Source: Blautia coccoides (GTDB lineage Bacteria; Bacillota; Clostridia; Lachnospirales; Lachnospiraceae). Taken from it: 64,000 nt of DNA. A program made the position numbers and the translations under genes. Location: the NCBI RefSeq assembly GCF_034355335.1, contig NZ_CP136422.1, positions 5,864,501-5,928,500 on the forward strand, in the 5' to 3' direction. Below the pieces are notes generated by a model. The model made no database searches, was not told the origin of the DNA, and worked only from the letters and a program-made list of their open reading frames with translations. Each line of letters opens with the position of its first letter. The stretch's first letter is position 1. Below are positions 59,083-64,000 of the stretch, piece by piece.

Positions 59083-59997
59083 TCATTTCCATATCTGTTC
59101 AGCCGCCAAAACCAGAACCGGCAGTGTCACAATACTGATGATAGTGCTCAGACAAACCATCTTAACCGCATATGTATAATTTTTCTCCAGTTTCTGTGCA
59201 TATACGGCTACATTCGCTCCCACAGGCGCGCTTGCAGCGATCACAAGCGCCAGACATATGTCATGGTATCTGTGATAAAACAGGCTTAAAGGGATTACTG
59301 TCAGTATGGGGATCAACAGCAGTCTCACCCCTGACACGAGATAAAGCTTTACATCTGTAAAAATATCAGAAAACCGTACCTGTGCCAGATATACTCCAAG
59401 GATGATCATGGCAGCCGGCGCATTCATCATGGATATGGAATTTATACTGCTGCTGACAACAGAAGGGACGGGAATCTGTAAAAAGTATATGGCAAACCCC
59501 GCCAAAAGAGAAATGAGCAGAGGATTTTTTACAATGTTCCTGCATGTATGCCCCTGTCCCTTTCCTGATATAACGGCCTGTCCGTAAGTCCACTGCAGAA
59601 CATTCAGCAATGCGATCATGCTGGCGCAGTAAAAAACCGCCTCTGTTCCCATAGCCGCTTCAATCAGAGGAATCCCCATAAATCCTGCGTTAGAAAATGC
59701 AGCCCCAAAATTGTTCAACGGTTCCCTTCTAAAAATAAGGGCTGACACTGCCATAGCCAGAACCAGGGCGATCAGTCCCAGTGCAAAGGACACCAACAGC
59801 ACCTCTGTTTTTTCAAGGCTCCTTGGCATATTAAAAGATTTTAAAATAGCGCACGGCAGGATCACATACAGCAGAAGATTCGCCAAAGACCTGCTCCCCT
59901 CCAGAGTGATCAGCTTTCTGCGAAAGAGAATATATCCTATGAACATATATATAAACATAACTAAAATCTGCCTTGAAATTATCAAAACCATTTCCAA
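59083..59997 (-). CDS. AEC-family transporter
   Basis: 304 residues, about ten predicted membrane helices, of the auxin-efflux-carrier (AEC) family. Typical blocks are IFMFIGYILFRRKLIT at the start, AFSNAGFMGIPLIEAA and the end LALVIAASAPVGANVAVYA. Bacterial members move malate, citrate-like or other organic acids; the substrate is unknown here. It is separated from the dipeptidase gene upstream by an intrinsic terminator. The ATG at 59,997 has only a weak ribosome site (AGGAGG is 12 nt away). Confidence 0.9.
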   Translation of the reverse strand: MEMVLIISRQILVMFIYMFIGYILFRRKLITLEGSRSLANLLLYVILPCAILKSFNMPRSLEKTEVLLVSFALGLIALVLAMAVSALIFRREPLNNFGAAFSNAGFMGIPLIEAAMGTEAVFYCASMIALLNVLQWTYGQAVISGKGQGHTCRNIVKNPLLISLLAGFAIYFLQIPVPSVVSSSINSISMMNAPAAMIILGVYLAQVRFSDIFTDVKLYLVSGVRLLLIPILTVIPLSLFYHRYHDICLALVIAASAPVGANVAVYAQKLEKNYTYAVKMVCLSTIISIVTLPVLVLAAEQIWK

Positions 59998-60026
59998 AAC
60001 TCATTTCCTCCTACCTTTTTCTTTTA

Positions 60027-60063
60027 TAAAAAGGGAGTCCCCAGCTTTAGGGAACTCCCTTTC
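60027..60063 (-). terminator. Terminator between pepD and the AEC gene
   Basis: On the minus strand AAAGGGAGTTCCC and GGGGACTCCCTTT with a short loop, followed by TTATAAAAG. It lies 7 nt after the pepD stop. Confidence 0.82.
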
Positions 60064-60069
60064 TCAGTC

Positions 60070-61521
60070 TCACAATTTCTGCAGGATTTCATGCAGAAAG
60101 CTTTCAAATTTAAGAACCGAAGATATACTCAGGCACTCCCTGGGCGTATGAAAATACTCTCTCGTAGGTCCTAATGCCACAGCATCCGTTAAACCCAATT
60201 TGGATACAATTATCCCCAGCTCATTGCCCGCGTGGACTGTGACCACTTCCATACCCTTATTCTCTCTGGATTCATAAATATGATATACTATATCACGAAG
60301 GGCCGAATCCTTTCTGTATATCCACGCCGGATAGTCACTGTGGGTGATAACTTTTCCTCCCAGTATCCCGGCAAGAACCTTCTGCTTTTCCACAAGCAGT
60401 TCCCTGGTAGATTCATAGGTGCTTCTTGCCTCAGATATAAAGAGCATGTCCTCACCATCGTGATGTACTACCCCCAGATTGGAAGAACTCTCCACGCAAC
60501 CCGGCTTTGTGCTGCTCATCTGCTGAATACCGTTTGGGATCAGCAGGCACGCAGATAAAATTTTTGCTTTGGTCTCAGCAGAAAAGGGCGGCTGGTCAAA
60601 CTGAGGGCATTCACAAGCCGTAATCTCAAGTTCCGAATCCTCCGGCGCGCATTCCTCCAGCATATTCATGTAAAACTCATGTGTTTTCTGCCCTATCTCA
60701 CAATTTTCCGAAACGTATATCACCGCGTCGGATTCTGAAGGGATCGCCAGCCTTGAATTTCCACCTGAAAGAGAGGCAAGACGTATCTCCATACTTTCCG
60801 ATAAAGACACCAGAAGCCTTGCCATGATCTGTATGGCATTCTCCCTTCCTTTATGGATATCTGCTCCGGAATGGCCTCCTGTCAGCCCTTTTACTTTCAT
60901 CTGATAGGGAGTCCATCCCTGGGTCTCACCGGATCCGTATGACACCGGAATCCTCATCTCAATGGCAATCCCCCCGCAGGAGCCTGCCAGCATACGGTTA
61001 TCCGGACTGATGTCAAGATTTATCATCCTTTTCGCCGAGAAGAAACTGATATCAAATCCCTTTGCGCCCATCATATCCGTCTCTTCCCTGGTGGTAAGCA
61101 GAACTTCTATAGGCGGATGGGATATATCTCTTGAAGACAATATCTCCATGATGTGTGCCACACCGATCCCACAGTCGGCCCCCAGGCTCGTATGATCGGC
61201 TGACAAGATCCAATCACCGTCAATCCTCCATTTGATCGGATCCGTTTTGAAATCATGAGAAGAATCCGATTCCTTTTCACATACCATATCCAGATGAGCC
61301 TGGAACAAAATAGGCTCTTCACCCTCTCTGCCCGCTGTACCCGGTTTTTTGATGTAAACATTTAAGAATTCATCCTGCTTTACTTCAAGCCCCAGACTAA
61401 CTGCCCAGTCGGCTATAAAGTCACTGACCGCCTTCTCGTTATGGCTCTCCCTGGGGATTTGGCACAGTCTGCTGAAATAATTTAATGTACGATTCTGCAT
61501 CAATTCTTCTGTTTTATCCAT
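60070..61521 (-). CDS. pepD: Aminoacyl-histidine dipeptidase (beta-alanyl-histidine dipeptidase)
   Basis: M20 metallopeptidase, 483 residues, complete. Metal ligands appear in FQAHLDMVCE (His, Asp), SLGADCGIGVAHIME (Asp), TREETDMMGA (Glu pair) and near the end EVVTVHAGNELG (His). A lid/dimerisation domain lies at about 200-385, with KGLTGGHSGADIHKGRENAI. It cleaves dipeptides of the Xaa-His kind in the cytoplasm. It lies 15 nt downstream of the YfcC-type transporter gene, so uptake and hydrolysis may be coupled. Confidence 0.94.
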   Translation of the reverse strand: MDKTEELMQNRTLNYFSRLCQIPRESHNEKAVSDFIADWAVSLGLEVKQDEFLNVYIKKPGTAGREGEEPILFQAHLDMVCEKESDSSHDFKTDPIKWRIDGDWILSADHTSLGADCGIGVAHIMEILSSRDISHPPIEVLLTTREETDMMGAKGFDISFFSAKRMINLDISPDNRMLAGSCGGIAIEMRIPVSYGSGETQGWTPYQMKVKGLTGGHSGADIHKGRENAIQIMARLLVSLSESMEIRLASLSGGNSRLAIPSESDAVIYVSENCEIGQKTHEFYMNMLEECAPEDSELEITACECPQFDQPPFSAETKAKILSACLLIPNGIQQMSSTKPGCVESSSNLGVVHHDGEDMLFISEARSTYESTRELLVEKQKVLAGILGGKVITHSDYPAWIYRKDSALRDIVYHIYESRENKGMEVVTVHAGNELGIIVSKLGLTDAVALGPTREYFHTPRECLSISSVLKFESFLHEILQKL

Positions 61522-61535
61522 ACGTCCTCTTCTCC

Positions 61536-62954
61536 TTAAAATGGTCCCAGATTTATAAACTGCGCAAACATAACGGCTGCAACAGCTATCAGAATCATAA
61601 TTCCAAATATTTTAATGATAAACTTCGTCCACTGCAGATAGTTTATATTGGCTATTCCGAGTCCGATCATCAGAGTGCCGCAAGTAACCCATGCCATATT
61701 GGAAAGTCCGTCGCCTAACTGGAAGGCCAACACTGCCACCTGCTGATTCACACCCAGTATCTGTGCCAGCGGAGACATAATGGGCATAGTCACAGCCGCC
61801 TGCGTAGAACCCGAGTTAATGAAGAAGTTGATCAGCGTCTGAACGATCACCATTCCTCCCGCAGACACCATAGGCGGCAGATGGGTTAAAGGAACCGACA
61901 GATAATATACGATACTGTCCAGTACAGAAGACGTATCCAGAATCTGATTGATCGCCAGGGCAAAACCGATGATGAGGCACGGTACTGCCATATCTTTTGC
62001 GCCCTTGCTGAACTCTTTGAAAATCCGGTTAAGTCCATACCCGTTTACCAGCCCTGCCAGCAGCCCTATCACAAGAAAGATAGTCGCACATTCTGAAAGG
62101 TAAAATCCCTGAGTAATGGTTCCCCATATAAGAAAAATAATACCAAGGAAAAAGACCACCCAAACCCTTATCTGTCCCCCTGTCATTTTCACTTCTGTCT
62201 GCACCTCTGTCTTAAACTCCTCCGGGACTACAGGGCTGTAGCTTAACTCCGGTGATTTATGTACACGCTTTGCGTAGCGGAGCAGATACACAAGTGCCGC
62301 AACATACAAGATCAGACTGAGGACAATACGATACCCCATTCCTGACGGGTAGGGAAGTCCTGCGATTCCCTGAGCCACCGCCAGGTTAAAGGGATTCAAA
62401 AAACCGGAACCGTACCCAATGGCATATCCCAGGATCATGGACCCTATGGCTGTGATCGTGTCAAATCCAAGGGATACCATAAGTACAATGATAAAGGGTG
62501 CAAAAGCCATCATCTCCTGTCCCATTCCAAATGTGGAGGAACAAAACAGGAAGAAAAACATAACCCCTCCGATGATAATACCCCGGCTCCTGTCACTCCT
62601 AAACTTTTTTACCAGTTGTCCTAATGCGGACTCAATAGCCCCCGTTGATGCGATGATCCCCAGTGCGCCCCCTATAAGCAGCAAAAAAGAGATGATAGGT
62701 GCTGCTTTCTGTATCCCCTTGTCAAAGGAGAGTAAAATTGTTATTGGCGTTGCCGGGTTCTGTTCTACCCTGTGAAAAGTTCCCGGTACCACAATTGTCT
62801 TGCCCGACGCTTCATCATTAACCCTGTCATAAGTACCTGCCGGTATAAAAAATGTCAAAACTGCCACAACGATCACAAGCACAAATAATAGGGTTAATGG
62901 GTGAAGATTTGAGAAAAATTTTGTTATCCTGCCCTCTTTTTTTTCTTCCATCAT
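61536..62954 (-). CDS. YfcC-family membrane transporter
   Basis: 472 residues with about 12 predicted helices. The ATG at 62,954 has AAGGAGG at good spacing; the longer frame from 63,026 is excluded. YfcC/DcuC-like blocks: HPLTLLFVLVIVVAVLTFFI, IPAGTYDRVNDEASGKT, FSSTFGMGQEMMAFAPFIIV-like SSTFGMGQEMMAFAPFIIV and FFINSGSTQAAVTMPIMSPL. Family members move amino acids, peptides or C4-dicarboxylates. The dipeptidase gene directly downstream suggests a peptide or amino acid substrate. It is divergent from a LysR regulator. Confidence 0.9.
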   Translation of the reverse strand: MMEEKKEGRITKFFSNLHPLTLLFVLVIVVAVLTFFIPAGTYDRVNDEASGKTIVVPGTFHRVEQNPATPITILLSFDKGIQKAAPIISFLLLIGGALGIIASTGAIESALGQLVKKFRSDRSRGIIIGGVMFFFLFCSSTFGMGQEMMAFAPFIIVLMVSLGFDTITAIGSMILGYAIGYGSGFLNPFNLAVAQGIAGLPYPSGMGYRIVLSLILYVAALVYLLRYAKRVHKSPELSYSPVVPEEFKTEVQTEVKMTGGQIRVWVVFFLGIIFLIWGTITQGFYLSECATIFLVIGLLAGLVNGYGLNRIFKEFSKGAKDMAVPCLIIGFALAINQILDTSSVLDSIVYYLSVPLTHLPPMVSAGGMVIVQTLINFFINSGSTQAAVTMPIMSPLAQILGVNQQVAVLAFQLGDGLSNMAWVTCGTLMIGLGIANINYLQWTKFIIKIFGIMILIAVAAVMFAQFINLGPF

Positions 62955-63039
62955 TAGAAACCTCCTTTTCTGACGAAATACCTTCTTTTCTTTTTCCTTT
63001 TTTAATATATTTTGACATTTTTTCAATATAAATGTATTA

Positions 63040-63110
63040 TAGCATTAGGCATATTATATGTAAAATATCTAGTTCATATGAAATACATATGCAAAATGTA
63101 TAGGAGGGTG
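63040..63110. promoter_or_regulatory. Divergent regulatory region between YfcC and LysR genes
   Basis: Contains overlapping dyads typical of LysR sites: TTCATATGAA near 63,073 and ATACATATGCAAAATGTAT at about 63,082-63,100, plus GCATATTATATG. The LysR-family T-N11-A form is satisfied. Binding is inferred. Confidence 0.5.
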
Positions 63111-63120
63111 TGGGCGTATA

Positions 63121-63987
63121 ATGGATTTAAAACAGTTAGAGTATTTTATCGCGATAGCGGAGGAGAAAAATATAACCGCCGCTGCCAAACGGCTGCATAT
63201 CTGCCAGCCTCCCCTGAGCCAGCAGCTAAAGAAACTGGAGGCAGAACTGGGAGTTGTCCTATTTAACCGCAATTCACGGCAGATACAGCTCACAGAGATA
63301 GGTAAAATATTTCTGGAAAGGGCGAGACAGATTGTGGATCTGAGCAGCTCCATCCAACAAGAAGTACAGGATTATGCTGCCGGATATCAGGGGACCATCA
63401 TGATTGGCATAACCCCCACTTCGATTCCAATGGTAATGAATCACAAACTGGGGGAATTCCATAAAAAATACCCCAAGATCAACTACAAATTTTTTGAGGG
63501 CAGCACACAGTATGTCATGGATATTTTACAGAAGGAACTGGTGGATATCGGCATTGTCCGTTCTCCAATAGACACTAGCGGTTACTGCGTATTGGAAAAG
63601 CCTCCGGAACCTATGATTGCTGCCATGAATGAGGAAAACAACTGGTCAGATGATGATTTCTGTACAATTGAAGAGCTGGAATCCAAGAATCTTATCGTTT
63701 ACCGAAGATATGAGGCTCTCCTAAATGACGTATTTGCCGTCCATAAGGTATCACCCAGAATCATCAGTGTCAGTGAGCGCTCTTTTACTGCCCTGCTCCT
63801 CTCTGAGATCGGTCTTGGCGTTTCTATTCTCCCTGCCAGTGCTATTAAAATGTCGAACCAGAAAGTCATCTACAAGACCATCCATGAACCGGTACTCACC
63901 ACCAATGCCGTTGCCCTCTGGCTTCCCAACCATCACCTGAACAAATCGGCTAAAGCTTTTCTTGAATATTTCATAAGTCTGCAGTAA
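63121..63987 (+). CDS. LysR-family transcriptional regulator
   Basis: 288 residues. The N-terminal winged helix is MDLKQLEYFIAIAEEKNITA, then AAKRLHICQPPLSQQLKKLE. The two-lobed effector domain begins about residue 90 (GTIMIGITPTSIPMVMNHKL) and is complete at KAFLEYFISLQ. AGGAGG lies 13 nt before the ATG at 63,121. It is divergent from the YfcC-dipeptidase operon across about 165 bp with overlapping dyads, and probably activates that operon in response to its transported compound. The stop is 12 nt from the right edge of the window. Confidence 0.94.
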   Translation: MDLKQLEYFIAIAEEKNITAAAKRLHICQPPLSQQLKKLEAELGVVLFNRNSRQIQLTEIGKIFLERARQIVDLSSSIQQEVQDYAAGYQGTIMIGITPTSIPMVMNHKLGEFHKKYPKINYKFFEGSTQYVMDILQKELVDIGIVRSPIDTSGYCVLEKPPEPMIAAMNEENNWSDDDFCTIEELESKNLIVYRRYEALLNDVFAVHKVSPRIISVSERSFTALLLSEIGLGVSILPASAIKMSNQKVIYKTIHEPVLTTNAVALWLPNHHLNKSAKAFLEYFISLQ

Positions 63988-64000
63988 AAGGACAAAAAAA

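Noticed and set aside
1..64000. tRNA genes, rRNA genes, CRISPR arrays, prophage
   Set aside because: None seen. Intergenic gaps were read for cloverleaf-type pairing and for regular direct repeats, and no phage structural gene is present.

Overview
The window looks like a chromosome segment of a gut Lachnospiraceae Firmicute, most likely Blautia or a close relative. The reasons are near-consensus AGGAGG ribosome-binding sites, TTGACA/TATAAT promoters, T-box, SAM-I and cobalamin riboswitches, an H+-gluconate permease, a GH2 beta-glucuronidase with a GPH symporter, and a CBS/DRTGG pyrophosphatase. This is inferred from gene content and style; no rRNA or tRNA marker is present. I saw no prophage or CRISPR array.

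Layout. 1-1.6 kb: the 3' part of an IS110 transposase, followed by a complete T-box leader on the opposite strand whose downstream gene is replaced by the insertion sequence. 1.6-9.7 kb: a domain-inverted GH3 glucosidase, a decayed Rpn/PD-(D/E)XK gene, a two-component system, and a DUF234-type ATPase followed by a small XRE regulator. 9.7-11.2 kb: metK behind a SAM-I riboswitch. 11.2-20.2 kb: a sugar-acid cluster (SDR and MDR dehydrogenases, IlvD/Edd dehydratase, GntP permease, two FCD-GntR regulators, a LarA-type nickel-pincer racemase/epimerase). 20.2-28.8 kb: a LacI-controlled operon with a CUT1 sugar transporter, a large putative glycosidase and a UroD-family methyltransferase. 29-30.2 kb: a DUF2284 protein behind a cobalamin riboswitch. 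30.3-36.2 kb: murA, a shikimate-kinase-like gene, a flavin reductase-like gene, a GH31 and a pyrophosphatase. 36.2-36.9 kb: a cluster of mobile or structured repeats. 36.9-42 kb: S1 protein, PTS IIC-like membrane protein, small alarmone synthetase, DUF1002 and ROK regulator. 42.2-47 kb: beta-glucuronidase, GPH symporter and AraC regulator. 47.4-52.8 kb: 2-aminoethylphosphonate uptake and degradation (phn). 53-59 kb: PIN-PhoH ATPase, HD protein, rsmA and a TPR/repeat/AAA protein. 59-64 kb: AEC transporter, dipeptidase, YfcC transporter and divergent LysR.

The most unusual signal is a pair of structured repeats (about 36,597-36,840 and, inverted, 46,955-47,165). They share an 86-nt core (73/86 identical by hand count, no gaps). 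The core folds into the same helices with compensatory base changes. Each copy is enclosed by a perfect inverted repeat (46 bp or 26 bp) whose sequence differs between the copies. Next to the first copy is a 151-bp palindromic-ended element with an 8-bp target duplication; an internally deleted 41-bp relative with its own 8-bp duplication lies at 14,929. Together they point to small non-autonomous mobile or RNA-like elements.

Most of the window is nutrient scavenging: host- and plant-derived glycosides, glucuronides, aldonates and phosphonates. Each module carries its own transporter and usually its own regulator, interleaved with housekeeping genes under riboswitch control.
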